DNA of 44,185 bases from Oscillospiraceae bacterium (GCA_017415775.1 JAFQFC010000074.1:1-44185); one strand, 5' to 3'. Shown: positions 1 to 7,999, counted from the stretch's first letter. The notes: a model not told the origin generated them from the letters alone. Numbers and translations are program-made.

Positions 1-119
1 ACGCCGCTCTGGTCATTGAGGAGAAGCTGTTTGGCAGCTGCTTCGAGACCGCCGATCAGGCTGAGGGCATGGGCGCCTTCCTGGAAAAGCGCAAGCACGA
101 GCCCTATCAGAACAAGTAA
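1..119 (+). CDS. crt: 3-hydroxybutyryl-CoA dehydratase (crotonase), C-terminal end only
   Basis: Only the last 38 codons are in the window, read in the frame starting at base 3 and ending at TAA 117-119. The visible tail has the pattern phenylalanine-glutamate-threonine, then an acidic helix, then GMGAFLEKRKHEPY, which matches the end of crotonase-fold enoyl-CoA hydratases (the segment EGMxAFLEKRxPxF). The family dehydrates 3-hydroxybutyryl-CoA to crotonyl-CoA. The next genes, hbd, bcd and etfBA, supply the neighbouring steps of butyrate formation, so Crt is the expected member here. A weak hairpin (129-145, 6-bp arms) lies in the 73-base gap to hbd but has no T tract, so the operon probably continues through it. 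Confidence 0.85.
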   Translation, partial: AALVIEEKLFGSCFETADQAEGMGAFLEKRKHEPYQNK

Positions 120-192
120 GTTAATTAACAGGCCCCTCCGGCCTGATGATTAAAATTAGCATTCAAAAATTTTTTATTAGGAGGAACCACAT

Positions 193-1029
193 ATGAAAGT
201 CGCAATTTTTGGCGCCGGTACCATGGGCAGCGGTATTGCTCAGGTCTTTGCCGCCAAGGGCCACGTCGCTATGATGTACGCATCCAGCGTGGCCAGCGCT
301 CAGCGTCATCGTGACAAGCTGGCCGCTTCTCTGAACAAGAGAGTTGCCAAGGGCAAGATGACTCAGGAAGCCGCCGACGATCTGATGAGCCGTGTTGTTG
401 TCGAAGAGTTCGACGCTGCTGCCGATGCTGATCTGGTCATCGAGTGCGTTGCTGAGAACATGGCCGTCAAGAAGGAACTGCTGGGCCGTCTGGACGCTAT
501 CTGCAAGGAGAGCGCCATCTTCGCTTCCAACACTTCTTCTCTGTCCATCACCGAGATGGCCAACGGTCTGAACCACCAGCTGGTTGGTATGCACTTCTTT
601 AACCCCGTGCCCGCTATGAAGCTGGTCGAGGTCATCGCCGGTGCCAACACCCCCGCTGAGCTGGTTGAGTTCACCAAGAATCTGTCCATCGAGATCGGCA
701 AGACCCCCGTTGTCGTCAACGAGGCTCCCGGTTTCGTGGTCAACAAGATCCTGGTTCCCTATTGCAACGAGGGCGTTTGCGTTCTGCAGGAAGGCGTTGC
801 CTCCGCAGAGGATATCGATATTGCTATGCAGCTGGGCGCTAACCATCCCATGGGCCCCCTGCACCTGGGCGATCTGATCGGCTGGGATGTCGTTCTGAGC
901 ATCATGGACGTTCTGTATCATGAGACCGGCGACAGCAAGTATCGTGCAAACGTGCTGATCCGTAAGATGGTTCGCGCCGGCAAGCTCGGTATCAAGAGCG
1001 GCGAGGGCTTCTTCAACTACAAAAAGTAA
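193..1029 (+). CDS. hbd: 3-hydroxybutyryl-CoA dehydrogenase
   Basis: This enzyme reduces acetoacetyl-CoA to (S)-3-hydroxybutyryl-CoA in the cytoplasmic butyrate pathway. The 278-residue product has the usual length for the family. An N-terminal Rossmann fold shows GxGxxG at G7, G9 and G12, and the catalytic region shows SNTSSL near 112-117, H134 in HFFNPVP, N137 and E146. The C-terminal dimerisation domain contains NEAPGFVVNKIL. A strong AGGAGG lies 8 bases before the ATG. One oddity: the end of the second beta strand reads MMYASSVAS, with no Asp or Glu near residue 31, where NAD-dependent clostridial enzymes have an aspartate. This may mean an NADPH preference. Gene order crt-hbd-bcd-etfBA supports the call strongly. 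Confidence 0.96.
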   Translation: MKVAIFGAGTMGSGIAQVFAAKGHVAMMYASSVASAQRHRDKLAASLNKRVAKGKMTQEAADDLMSRVVVEEFDAAADADLVIECVAENMAVKKELLGRLDAICKESAIFASNTSSLSITEMANGLNHQLVGMHFFNPVPAMKLVEVIAGANTPAELVEFTKNLSIEIGKTPVVVNEAPGFVVNKILVPYCNEGVCVLQEGVASAEDIDIAMQLGANHPMGPLHLGDLIGWDVVLSIMDVLYHETGDSKYRANVLIRKMVRAGKLGIKSGEGFFNYKK

Positions 1030-1050
1030 TTCGGAAAAGGAGAAAAAAGT

Positions 1051-2214
1051 ATGGATTTCCATCTGACTAAGGAGCAGCTGCTCGTTCGCAAGATGTATCG
1101 CGAGTTTGCTGAGAACGAAGTGAAGCCCCTGGCTGCCGAAATCGACGAAGAAGAGCGTTTCCCCATGGAGACCGTCGAGAAGATGGCTAAGCTGGGCATG
1201 ATGGGCATTTACTTCCCCAAGCAGTACGGCGGCGCCGGCGGCGACGTCCTGTCCTATGCTATGTGCGTGGAAGAGCTGTCCAAGGTTTGCGCCACCACCG
1301 GCGTTATCGTGTCCGCTCACACCTCTCTGTGCGCTGCTCCCATTTTTGAGAACGGCACCGAGGAGCAGAAGATGAAGTATCTGCCCGACCTGTGCTCCGG
1401 CCGCAAGATCGGCGCTTTCGGTCTGACCGAGCCCGGTGCCGGTACCGACGCTCAGGGCCAGCAGACCACCGCTGTCCTGGACGAGTCCGGCGAGAACTAC
1501 ATCCTGAACGGCTCCAAGTGCTTCATCACCAACGGTAACGTTGCCAGCACCTTCGTCGTCATCGCTGTGACCGGCAAGGTCACCGACAAGCGCGGCCGCA
1601 CCATGAAGGAGATCTCTGCCTTCATCGTTGAGTCCACCGACCCCGGCTTCTCTCAGGGCAAGCACGAGAAGAAGATGGGTATTCGCGGCAGCTCTACCTG
1701 CGACCTGATCTTCGAGGATTGCGTTATCCCCAAGGATCGTATGCTGGGCAAGAAGGGCGAGGGCTTCAAGATCGCCATGAAGACTCTGGACGGCGGCCGT
1801 ATCGGTATCGCTTCCCAGGCTCTGGGTATCGGCGAGGGCGCCGTGGAAGAGGCCATCAAGTACACCAAGGAGCGCGTCCAGTTCGGTAAGCGCATCTCCC
1901 AGTTCCAGAACACCCAGTTCCAGCTGGCCGACATGCACACCCGTATGCAGGCTGCTCAGTATCTGGTCTACGCTGCTGCCAAGAAGAAGGACAATCACGA
2001 GCCCTACAGCATGGACGCTGCTATGGCTAAGCTGTTCGCCGCTGAGTCCGCTTCCGACGTGACCCGCCGCGCTGTTCAGCTGTTCGGTGGCTACGGCTAC
2101 ACCCGTGAGTATCCCGTTGAGCGCATGATGCGTGACGCCAAGATCACTGAGATCTACGAGGGTACTTCTGAGGTCCAGCGTATGGTTATCGCTTCCAACC
2201 TGGGCGTTAAGTAA
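1051..2214 (+). CDS. bcd: Butyryl-CoA dehydrogenase (short-chain acyl-CoA dehydrogenase)
   Basis: This flavoprotein reduces crotonyl-CoA to butyryl-CoA. With EtfAB it can couple that step to ferredoxin reduction by flavin-based bifurcation. The 387 residues cover the whole acyl-CoA dehydrogenase fold: a helical N domain, a middle beta domain with LTEPGAGTDAQG (about 125-137) and KCFITNG, and a C-terminal helical domain with the RVQFGKRISQFQ segment. The catalytic glutamate is E370 in YEGTSEVQRM, the position used by bacterial butyryl-CoA dehydrogenases. It begins 21 bases after hbd with a GGAG ribosome site and is followed 19 bases later by etfB. Bifurcation is known for this complex in clostridia; here it is inferred from the gene set. 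Confidence 0.96.
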   Translation: MDFHLTKEQLLVRKMYREFAENEVKPLAAEIDEEERFPMETVEKMAKLGMMGIYFPKQYGGAGGDVLSYAMCVEELSKVCATTGVIVSAHTSLCAAPIFENGTEEQKMKYLPDLCSGRKIGAFGLTEPGAGTDAQGQQTTAVLDESGENYILNGSKCFITNGNVASTFVVIAVTGKVTDKRGRTMKEISAFIVESTDPGFSQGKHEKKMGIRGSSTCDLIFEDCVIPKDRMLGKKGEGFKIAMKTLDGGRIGIASQALGIGEGAVEEAIKYTKERVQFGKRISQFQNTQFQLADMHTRMQAAQYLVYAAAKKKDNHEPYSMDAAMAKLFAAESASDVTRRAVQLFGGYGYTREYPVERMMRDAKITEIYEGTSEVQRMVIASNLGVK

Positions 2215-2233
2215 TTGAGGAGGTAAAGGCAAT

Positions 2234-3034
2234 ATGAAAATTATGGTTACTGTTAAGCAGGTTCCCGATACCTCCGGTAAGGTGGCCGTGAACCCCGATG
2301 GTACTCTGGATCGTGCTTCCATGCAGACCATCATCAACCCCGATGATATGAACGCCGTTGAGGCCGCTCTGGCTCTGAAGGACGAGCTGGGCTGCAAGGT
2401 CATCGCTTTCACCATGGGTCCCCCTCCCGCCGAGGGCATGCTGCGTGAGCTGATGGCTATGGGCGTGGATGAAGGCGTTCTGGTTACCGCCCGTGAGTTC
2501 GGTGGTTCCGATACCTTCGCTACCTCTCAGATCATCGCTGCCGCTATCGACACCTACGGTGTGGACGAGGATGACATCATCCTGGCCGGCCGTCAGGCTA
2601 TCGACGGCGATACCGCTCAGGTCGGTCCCCAGATCGCTGAGAAGCTGAATCTGCCCCAGATCACCTATGCCGGCGAGATCACCAAGGAAGGCAACACCCT
2701 GACCGTCAAGCGCATGCTGGAAGACGGCTACATGACCGTGAAGGTCAACACCCCCTGCATGATCACCTGCATCAAGGAGCTGAACAATCCTCGTTACCTG
2801 AGCGTTGCCGGCGCCTTCGAGTGCTATTCCAAGCCCCTGGTCACCATGACCTATGAGACTCTGAAGGATCATCCCCTGATCGACAAGAGCACCATCGGTC
2901 TGGCCGGTTCTCCCACCAACATTCTGACCTCCTTCACGCCTCCCCAGAAGGGCGCCGGCATGATGCTGGACGGCGATGGCAAGGAGACCACCGAGAAGCT
3001 GGCTGGCATTCTGGCCGCCAAGCACATCATCTAA
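2234..3034 (+). CDS. etfB: Electron transfer flavoprotein, beta subunit
   Basis: EtfB is the smaller subunit of the ETF that passes electrons between NADH, ferredoxin and Bcd. The 266-residue protein starts MKIMVTVKQVPDTSGKVAV, the typical EtfB opening, and contains the adenine-nucleotide-binding stretch AGRQAIDGDTAQVGPQIAE (about 119-137) and the NTPCMITCIKELNNPRY segment. In bifurcating ETFs the beta subunit carries a second FAD instead of AMP. I cannot decide this from motifs alone, but the pairing with bcd makes it likely. A clear GAGGAGG ribosome site precedes the ATG, and etfA follows after 18 bases. Confidence 0.95.
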   Translation: MKIMVTVKQVPDTSGKVAVNPDGTLDRASMQTIINPDDMNAVEAALALKDELGCKVIAFTMGPPPAEGMLRELMAMGVDEGVLVTAREFGGSDTFATSQIIAAAIDTYGVDEDDIILAGRQAIDGDTAQVGPQIAEKLNLPQITYAGEITKEGNTLTVKRMLEDGYMTVKVNTPCMITCIKELNNPRYLSVAGAFECYSKPLVTMTYETLKDHPLIDKSTIGLAGSPTNILTSFTPPQKGAGMMLDGDGKETTEKLAGILAAKHII

Positions 3035-3052
3035 GAGGAAGGAGAAAGAAAA

Positions 3053-4186
3053 ATGGCTTTTAATAGTGCTGATACTGCTGCTTTCAAGAACGTTTGGGTA
3101 TTCTGCGAGCAGCGCCAGGGCGTCATGATGCCCACCACTTTCGAACTGATCTCCGAGGGCCGCAAGCTGGCCGACGAGCTGGGCGTTGAGCTGTGCGGCA
3201 TTCTGCTGGGCGACAACGTTGACGGCATCGCCAACGAGCTGGGTGGCTACGGCGCCGACAAGGTGTATGTCTACAACAGCCCCCTGCTGAAGGACTTCAC
3301 CACCGATGCCTACACCAAGGTCATCGTTGAGGCCGTCGAGGAGTTCAAGCCTGAGGTTCTGGTGTTTGGTGCTTCCAACATCGGTCGTGACCTGGCCCCC
3401 CGCTGCGCAGCTCGTCTGCACACCGGTCTGTGCGCCGACTGCACCCACCTGGACATCGACATGCCCAACTACAAGGGCTTCCTGAAGGAAGTCTCCACTC
3501 TGCCCGCCGAGCGTATCGAGAAGCTGGGCACCGTGATGATCAACCGTGAGCCCCACTCCGTGGAGCGCGACCTGAAGATGACCCGTCCCGCTTTCGGCGG
3601 TCACCTGATGGCCTCCATCATCTGCCCCCGTTTCCGTCCCGCTATGGCTACCGTCCGTCCCGGCGTTATGAAGAAGCGCGAGTTCGACGCTGCCAAGGCT
3701 GAGTCCGTTGAGATCCTGCATCCCGCTTTCAACCTGACCGCTGAGGACATCAAGACCGAGGTCGTCGAGGTTGTCAAGGCTGCCAAGAAGATGGTCGACC
3801 TGATCGGTGCTGACTTCATCGTCTCCGTGGGCCGCGGCATCAGCAAGGACGTCGAGAAGGGTATCGCTCTGGCTGAGGAGCTGGCTGAGGTCCTGGGCGG
3901 CGTTGTGGGTTCCTCCCGTGCCTGCGTCGACTCCGGCTGGATCTCTGCTGACCACCAGGTCGGCCAGACCGGTAAGACCGTCCATCCCAAGGTCTATGTT
4001 GCTCTGGGCATCTCCGGCGCCATCCAGCACAAGGCTGGTATGCAGGATTCCGAGTGCATCATCGCCGTCAACAAGAACGAGAACGCCCCCATCTTCGAGG
4101 TTGCTGACTACGGTATCGTTGGCGACCTGTTCAAGGTCGTTCCCCTGCTGATCGAGTCCATCAAGGCTGCTAAGGAAGCCAAGTAA
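3053..4186 (+). CDS. etfA: Electron transfer flavoprotein, alpha subunit
   Basis: EtfA binds FAD in its mobile C-terminal domain and docks with Bcd. The 377 residues comprise an N-terminal nucleotide-binding-like domain (about 15-210) and the FAD domain. The FAD domain shows GSSRACVDSGW, HQVGQTGKTVHPKVYVALG, SGAIQHKAGM and the closing segment VADYGIVGDLFKVVPLL. It is somewhat longer than the roughly 330-340 residues of minimal EtfA proteins, mainly from an N-terminal extension of about 15 residues and an insert in the middle; no ferredoxin domain is visible. It is the last gene of the operon, with a T-tailed terminator 24 bases downstream. Codon use in crt-etfA is strongly biased (CTG, CGT, GCT, GTC), consistent with high expression. 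Confidence 0.95.
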   Translation: MAFNSADTAAFKNVWVFCEQRQGVMMPTTFELISEGRKLADELGVELCGILLGDNVDGIANELGGYGADKVYVYNSPLLKDFTTDAYTKVIVEAVEEFKPEVLVFGASNIGRDLAPRCAARLHTGLCADCTHLDIDMPNYKGFLKEVSTLPAERIEKLGTVMINREPHSVERDLKMTRPAFGGHLMASIICPRFRPAMATVRPGVMKKREFDAAKAESVEILHPAFNLTAEDIKTEVVEVVKAAKKMVDLIGADFIVSVGRGISKDVEKGIALAEELAEVLGGVVGSSRACVDSGWISADHQVGQTGKTVHPKVYVALGISGAIQHKAGMQDSECIIAVNKNENAPIFEVADYGIVGDLFKVVPLLIESIKAAKEAK

Positions 4187-4209
4187 GTGACCGACTGCTA
4201 ACGGCATAC

Positions 4210-4245
4210 AAAAAGGGTTGTCCCGTATGGGACAACCCTTTTTTT
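4210..4245 (+). terminator. Intrinsic terminator of the butyrate operon
   Basis: A 15-bp stem (arms 4210-4224 and 4229-4243, loop GTAT) with core GGGTTGTCCC and its exact complement is followed by a run of T. It lies 24 bases after etfA and should end the operon efficiently. Confidence 0.93.
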
Positions 4246-4250
4246 GGCTT

Positions 4251-4464
4251 CACGGAAAACAAGTGTTTTCCGTGAGTTGCTCCTGCCTGCGGCAATGAGC
4301 CGACAGTCCGCTGCTGCGCACTCGCTTCGCTCGCACACTTGCGGACTGATAAGTGTTTTTTGCCACGTACATGCCGCGACAAAAAACGAATTTTTCATTC
4401 TTTCGCCGCAAGCGGCGAAACTCTGTGAGACATTTTACTTTTGCGGCGTGCCGACCCCGGCACG
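4251..4464. repeat. Gene-free cluster of four hairpins plus a long A/T-paired stem
   Basis: No gene is supported between 4187 and 4516. Besides the two terminators at its ends, the stretch holds perfect inverted repeats: CACGGAAAAC/GTTTTCCGTG (4251-4274, loop AAGT), CAGTCCGC/GCGGACTG (4304-4348, 29-base loop), GTTTTTTG/CAAAAAAC (4355-4387), TTTCGCCGC/GCGGCGAAA (4401-4420, two-base loop) and CGTGCCG/CGGCACG (4447-4464). Several lack a T tract and are not simple terminators. The density suggests an extragenic palindromic element or remnant of one. Whether it recurs elsewhere in the genome cannot be seen here. Confidence 0.6.
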
Positions 4465-4465
4465 T

Positions 4466-4499
4466 AAAAAAGAGGTGCTGCCACCGCAGCACCTCTTTT
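4466..4499 (-). terminator. Intrinsic terminator of the nitroreductase/UPF0340 pair
   Basis: A 14-bp perfect stem (4468-4481 and 4486-4499, loop CACC, core AGAGGTGCTGC) is followed on the minus strand by six T. It lies 17 bases beyond the nitroreductase stop codon. Confidence 0.88.
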
Positions 4500-4516
4500 C
4501 CAATCAACTTTTTCCC

Positions 4517-5317
4517 TTATTGCACCCGATAGGAGGCCACATATTCCATGTCCTCCGCCAGACCGGGATCGTTCTGCAGAAATTCCGCATCCAGTCCACA
4601 TTCCCGGGCCGCCAGAGCAAAGTGGCACAGGGCGATGCCCATGTCGATCATCTGCATGTCCAGATCGCCTCCGCCCATGCCCTTGCTGCGTTTGCAGTAA
4701 AATTGCGTCGTGCCGTCTTTGACGATCACCCGCCAGGGCTGCTTGTTGACAGCCGAAGGCGCCAGGCGCACCATCTCCAGCGGCACCGCCAAATTGTCGG
4801 CTTTTTCCCGGGACAGAGGAGTAGAGGCATCGCCGTCGAAAAACAGGGACTCGAAGGGGAGTCGCTTGTCAGCCTTGATGGCTTTGCGCATCATGTTCTC
4901 CCGCACAGACATCTTCTGCGCCGGATAGCCCAGCGGACTGGCGCAAGGCATCATCTCATCTTCTGCCAACTCCATGGCCTTTTCGTAGGCAGCCCGGTTC
5001 ATGGTACCGCCCAGCCACACGGTGCCAAGGCCCAAGTCTTGCGCACGCAGCACAAACTGCTCAAAGGAGTAGCCGAAGGCGGCGCAGGCACTGGGGTCTT
5101 TTTGGATTTTACCGCCCACATACAGCTCCGTGCCGGTAACTACCGGGCAGACCAAGCCGTGCTCCTTGGCGTTCAGAAAGCGAAATTCCACCGGGATACC
5201 GAAGGGGTTGTCGTACGACACATCCGCCAGAAGCTGCTGCCGGAGCTGATCGCTTACCGTCCGAGCGTCATAGGTGCGCACACTTCTTCTTGCTTTGATG
5301 GCGTTGATCATGCCCAT
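4517..5317 (-). CDS. Nitroreductase-family flavoprotein (TM nitroreductase type)
   Basis: A 266-residue FMN-dependent oxidoreductase of the nitroreductase superfamily. The N terminus MINAIKARRSVRTYDAR is the classic FMN-phosphate-binding start (RRSVR). A second half with APSAVNKQPWRVIV (about 198-211) is the conserved substrate/FMN segment. The single-chain arrangement with two half-domains fits the putative TM nitroreductase family (PF14512-like), which is usually cytoplasmic. The physiological substrate is unknown. It overlaps the upstream UPF0340 gene by 10 bases, so the two are translationally coupled and probably share the promoter at about 5960. It is divergent from the MocR regulator, which may control the pair. 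Confidence 0.88.
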   Translation of the reverse strand: MGMINAIKARRSVRTYDARTVSDQLRQQLLADVSYDNPFGIPVEFRFLNAKEHGLVCPVVTGTELYVGGKIQKDPSACAAFGYSFEQFVLRAQDLGLGTVWLGGTMNRAAYEKAMELAEDEMMPCASPLGYPAQKMSVRENMMRKAIKADKRLPFESLFFDGDASTPLSREKADNLAVPLEMVRLAPSAVNKQPWRVIVKDGTTQFYCKRSKGMGGGDLDMQMIDMGIALCHFALAARECGLDAEFLQNDPGLAEDMEYVASYRVQ

Positions 5318-5913
5318 TCCTCCGGATAGCCGTCTTTCAGCGAGTCGTCGTAATAGGCCCGCTCGCCGCCAATGAACTTGGGCCGTACACGAGCTGCCAG
5401 CAGCATCGCTTCGCCGATGGTCTTCTGTTCCAAACGTACCGGCACCGCCACCTTCTTCAGGTGCATGCCGATCAGCGTGCCGCCAATGTCCAGGCCTGCG
5501 TCGGCCCGGATCTCCTCCAGCGCCACGGGATGGGCAAAATTCTGGTAACAGGCGGTGGCGAAAGAGCCGCCGGCCTTGGGCTGGGGTACGACGTTAACGA
5601 TCTCCGCACCGGGAACCGCCGCACGCTCCACAATGAGGGCTCGGTTCAGGTGCTCACAGCACTGGGCGGCAATGTAAACGCCCATGGGGGCAAACACACT
5701 CTGCAAACCGTCGTAGATGGCCTGCCCCACCTCCGGGGTGGACCAGCTACCCACCTGACGTCCTACCGCTTCACTGCTGGAGCAGCCGATGACCACGATC
5801 TGCCCACGGTGCAGGTGTGCTGCCTCAGCCAGCTGCGCCGCTGCCGCCGCCGCATCGGTGCGGATGCGCTGCAAAATGTCATTGTTTTCTGCCTTGTGGA
5901 TCGTGCCGCCCAT
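5308..5913 (-). CDS. UPF0340/DUF436 family protein (YwlG-like, TIGR01440)
   Basis: A 201-residue protein of a widespread Firmicutes family without an established biochemical role. It shows the family signature VVIGCSSSEAVG (about 41-52), then PMGVYIAAQCCEHLNRALIVE, IVNVVPQPKAGGSFAT and GLDIGGTLIGMHLKKVAVPVR. Length and motif order match YwlG of Bacillus, so the gene is complete. An AGGAGG lies 8 bases before the ATG. It is the first gene of a two-gene minus-strand operon with the nitroreductase and is divergent from the MocR gene. The family is known only as a conserved hypothetical; I infer no function. Confidence 0.9.
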   Translation of the reverse strand: MGGTIHKAENNDILQRIRTDAAAAAAQLAEAAHLHRGQIVVIGCSSSEAVGRQVGSWSTPEVGQAIYDGLQSVFAPMGVYIAAQCCEHLNRALIVERAAVPGAEIVNVVPQPKAGGSFATACYQNFAHPVALEEIRADAGLDIGGTLIGMHLKKVAVPVRLEQKTIGEAMLLAARVRPKFIGGERAYYDDSLKDGYPEEWA

Positions 5914-5937
5914 GGTAAGTGCCTCCTGTAAAAGTAG

Positions 5938-5981
5938 TTGCGTCTTAGCTCAGTTTCCATTATAATAGAAACTGGTATTAT
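5938..5981. promoter_or_regulatory. Bidirectional promoter inside an inverted repeat (MocR / UPF0340 intergenic)
   Basis: The 116-base gap between divergent genes contains CAGTTTC (5951-5957) and GAAACTG (5968-5974), a perfect 7-bp inverted repeat. Inside it lie TATAAT on the plus strand (5961-5966) and TATAAT on the minus strand (5964-5959). A weak plus-strand -35 (TTGCGT, 5938-5943) sits 17 bases upstream. A regulator bound to the palindrome would cover both -10 boxes. The MocR protein encoded next door is the obvious candidate ligand, by inference. Confidence 0.6.
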
Positions 5982-6029
5982 GAATATACCCATATTGCGA
6001 CAAATTATTAGCACCAGATGGAGGCGCTT

Positions 6030-7421
6030 ATGCTGACCTATACCTTTGAAAAACGCAGCGGCGTGAGTCTGTATGAACAGCTCTACCGCCACATCAAGGA
6101 GGATATCCTTACCGGCCATTTGACGGCGGGGGAGAAGCTGCCCTCCAAGCGTGCCCTGGCAGGCCACCTGGAGCTGAGCGTCATCACGGTGAAGAACGCC
6201 TACGAACAGCTCATCGCCGAAGGTTATATCTACAGTGTGGAAAAGCGGGGTTACTTCGTCAGCGCAGTCCAGCAGCCTCTGCCCCACAGCGCTTGCGCCG
6301 CCTTGCCCCGGGCAGCGGGGGAGCGGACCTACGAGCTGGATCTGGTGACCAATTCCATCTCCGCCGAATATTTTCCCTTCACCGTCTGGTCCAAGCTGAT
6401 GCGCCGCACCATTCTGGACCACGATACCGGCCTGCTGCGCCCCACGCCCTTCCACGGCGTGCCGGAGCTGCGCCGTGCCATCGCCGAAAATCTGCAGCAG
6501 TTCCGTGGTATGACGGTGGACCCGGAGCAGATCGTCATCGGCGCCGGTACGGAGGTGCTCTACCATCTCCTGATCCAGCTGCTGGGCCGTGACCGTACCT
6601 ACGCTGTGGAGGACCCGGGCTACGGCAAGATCGGCCGCATCTATGAGAGTAATCAGGTGGCCCTGCGCCGTATTGAGCTGGACGAGGCGGGCCTCAGCGC
6701 CGCTGCCCTCCGTGCAAGCGGGGCCGATGTGGTCCATATTTCGCCGTCCCACCACTATCCCACCGGCATCGTCATGCCCATCGCCCGGCGGCAGGAGCTG
6801 CTGCGCTGGGCCGATGAAGGGGAGGGCCGGTATATTTTGGAGGATGACTACGACAGCGAGTTTCGCTTCGTGGGTCGTCCTATCCCCACGATGTTTTCCA
6901 CCGACCGTCATCAGCGGGTCATCTACCTTAACACTTTCTCCAAAACCATCGCCCCCTCCATCCGTATCAGCTATATGATCCTGCCGCCACATCTGATGGC
7001 GGAGTACCGCAGCCGCCTCAGCTTCTACGCCTGCACCGTCTCCAGCTTCGAGCAGTATACCCTGGCAGCCTTCATGGCCCAGGGTCGGTACGAGCAGCAC
7101 ATCAACCGCATGCGCAACCGCTATCGCCAGAAGCGGGACGCCGTCATCGACGCCATCCGCACCGGCCCGCTGGCAGGCAAAGCGGAGATCATGGAGCAGG
7201 ATGCCGGCTTGCATTTCCTGCTGCGGCTGGATACGCCCCTTACCGACGAAGAATTGCGCCGTGCCGCGGCGGAGAAGGGGATCCGACTGGCCTTTTTGTC
7301 CGATTACTATCACAACAGTGCCGCCGCCCCCCAGCACGTGGTGGTGGTCAACTACTCCGGTATCGAGCCGGAAACGCTGCGCCGTGGCCTGAAACGGCTG
7401 GCAGAGCTTTGGGAGGATTGA
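6030..7421 (+). CDS. MocR/PdxR-type regulator (GntR HTH fused to aminotransferase fold)
   Basis: A transcription regulator with an N-terminal GntR winged helix (residues about 1-75, with GEKLPSKRALAGHLELS and EGYIYSVEKRGYFV) and a C-terminal fold-type I PLP aminotransferase domain. In that domain EDDYDSEFRF and NTFSKTIAPSIRISYM mark the cofactor site, with K305 the expected PLP lysine. ATG 6030 is preferred to ATG 6018 because GGAGG (6020-6024) lies five bases before 6030, while 6018 has no ribosome site. It yields 463 residues, normal for the family. MocR proteins sense PLP or amino-acid-derived ligands and often control a divergent gene, here UPF0340 and nitroreductase. No pdx genes are nearby, so the regulon is unknown. 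greA follows after three bases. Confidence 0.92.
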   Translation: MLTYTFEKRSGVSLYEQLYRHIKEDILTGHLTAGEKLPSKRALAGHLELSVITVKNAYEQLIAEGYIYSVEKRGYFVSAVQQPLPHSACAALPRAAGERTYELDLVTNSISAEYFPFTVWSKLMRRTILDHDTGLLRPTPFHGVPELRRAIAENLQQFRGMTVDPEQIVIGAGTEVLYHLLIQLLGRDRTYAVEDPGYGKIGRIYESNQVALRRIELDEAGLSAAALRASGADVVHISPSHHYPTGIVMPIARRQELLRWADEGEGRYILEDDYDSEFRFVGRPIPTMFSTDRHQRVIYLNTFSKTIAPSIRISYMILPPHLMAEYRSRLSFYACTVSSFEQYTLAAFMAQGRYEQHINRMRNRYRQKRDAVIDAIRTGPLAGKAEIMEQDAGLHFLLRLDTPLTDEELRRAAAEKGIRLAFLSDYYHNSAAAPQHVVVVNYSGIEPETLRRGLKRLAELWED

Positions 7422-7424
7422 ACC

Positions 7425-7928
7425 ATGTACGACGAACTGACGAAAAGCGACCTGCAAAAGATGCAGGAGGAGATCGACTACCGGGTGCAGGTGCTGCGCC
7501 CCAAGCTGATCGAGGACGTGCAGACCGCCCGTGCCTTCGGCGATCTGAGCGAGAATTTTGAGTATAAGTGCGCCAAGCAGGATAAAAATCGCAACGACGC
7601 CCGCATCCGCTACCTGCAGCGCATGATCAAGACGGCCAAGGTCATCGACGATACCTCCACCGCCGACACCGTGGGTCTCCACGACTCGGTGGAGATCTTG
7701 ATGGAGAACACCGGCAAGCAGCGCACCATCCGCATGGTCACCACCCTGCGGCAGGATGCCCTGAAAGGCTGGATCAGCAAGGAATCTCCCGTGGGTCAGG
7801 CCGTCATGGGCCGCCGTGCCGGCGAGCGTGTCTATGTGGATATGGGGCAAGGCCGTGGCTACTGGCTGCAGATTTTGTCCATCGAAAAGGGGAAAGACGA
7901 CGACTCCATCCCCATCGGCAGCTTCTAA
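7425..7928 (+). CDS. greA: GreA/GreB-family transcription elongation factor
   Basis: Gre factors enter the RNA polymerase secondary channel and stimulate cleavage of backtracked RNA. The 167-residue protein has an N-terminal coiled coil (about 1-80) with ARAFGDLSENFEYKCAKQ at the tip, where the Asp and Glu that coordinate catalytic Mg in GreA are retained. The C-terminal FKBP-like domain contains SPVGQAVMGRRAGERV. Its SD, GGAGG, lies within the end of the MocR gene three bases upstream, so the two are cotranscribed. It may be a second, divergent Gre paralogue rather than the housekeeping copy; that cannot be judged from this window. The gap to the next gene has a 9-bp hairpin (7933-7953) without a T tract. 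Confidence 0.9.
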   Translation: MYDELTKSDLQKMQEEIDYRVQVLRPKLIEDVQTARAFGDLSENFEYKCAKQDKNRNDARIRYLQRMIKTAKVIDDTSTADTVGLHDSVEILMENTGKQRTIRMVTTLRQDALKGWISKESPVGQAVMGRRAGERVYVDMGQGRGYWLQILSIEKGKDDDSIPIGSF

Positions 7929-7999
7929 CGGCCATGCAAAGCATCTTTGCGTGACAAAGTGAAGAGGAAATGCTACCGTGTTAACAGGAGGTGACCGAC

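Noticed and set aside
163-4207. Very long open frames on the minus strand opposite hbd-bcd-etfBA (758 and 666 codons)
   Set aside because: They are read opposite genes with clear homology and ribosome sites. Their products are Leu/Gly/His/Asp-rich without domains. Strong codon bias at high GC removes antisense stops.
4244-5329. A 361-codon plus-strand frame opposite the nitroreductase
   Set aside because: Begins inside the hairpin cluster and terminator and runs antisense to a recognised family; no domain.
7933-7953. Terminator after greA
   Set aside because: The 9-bp stem has a three-base loop but ACAAAG follows instead of a T run.
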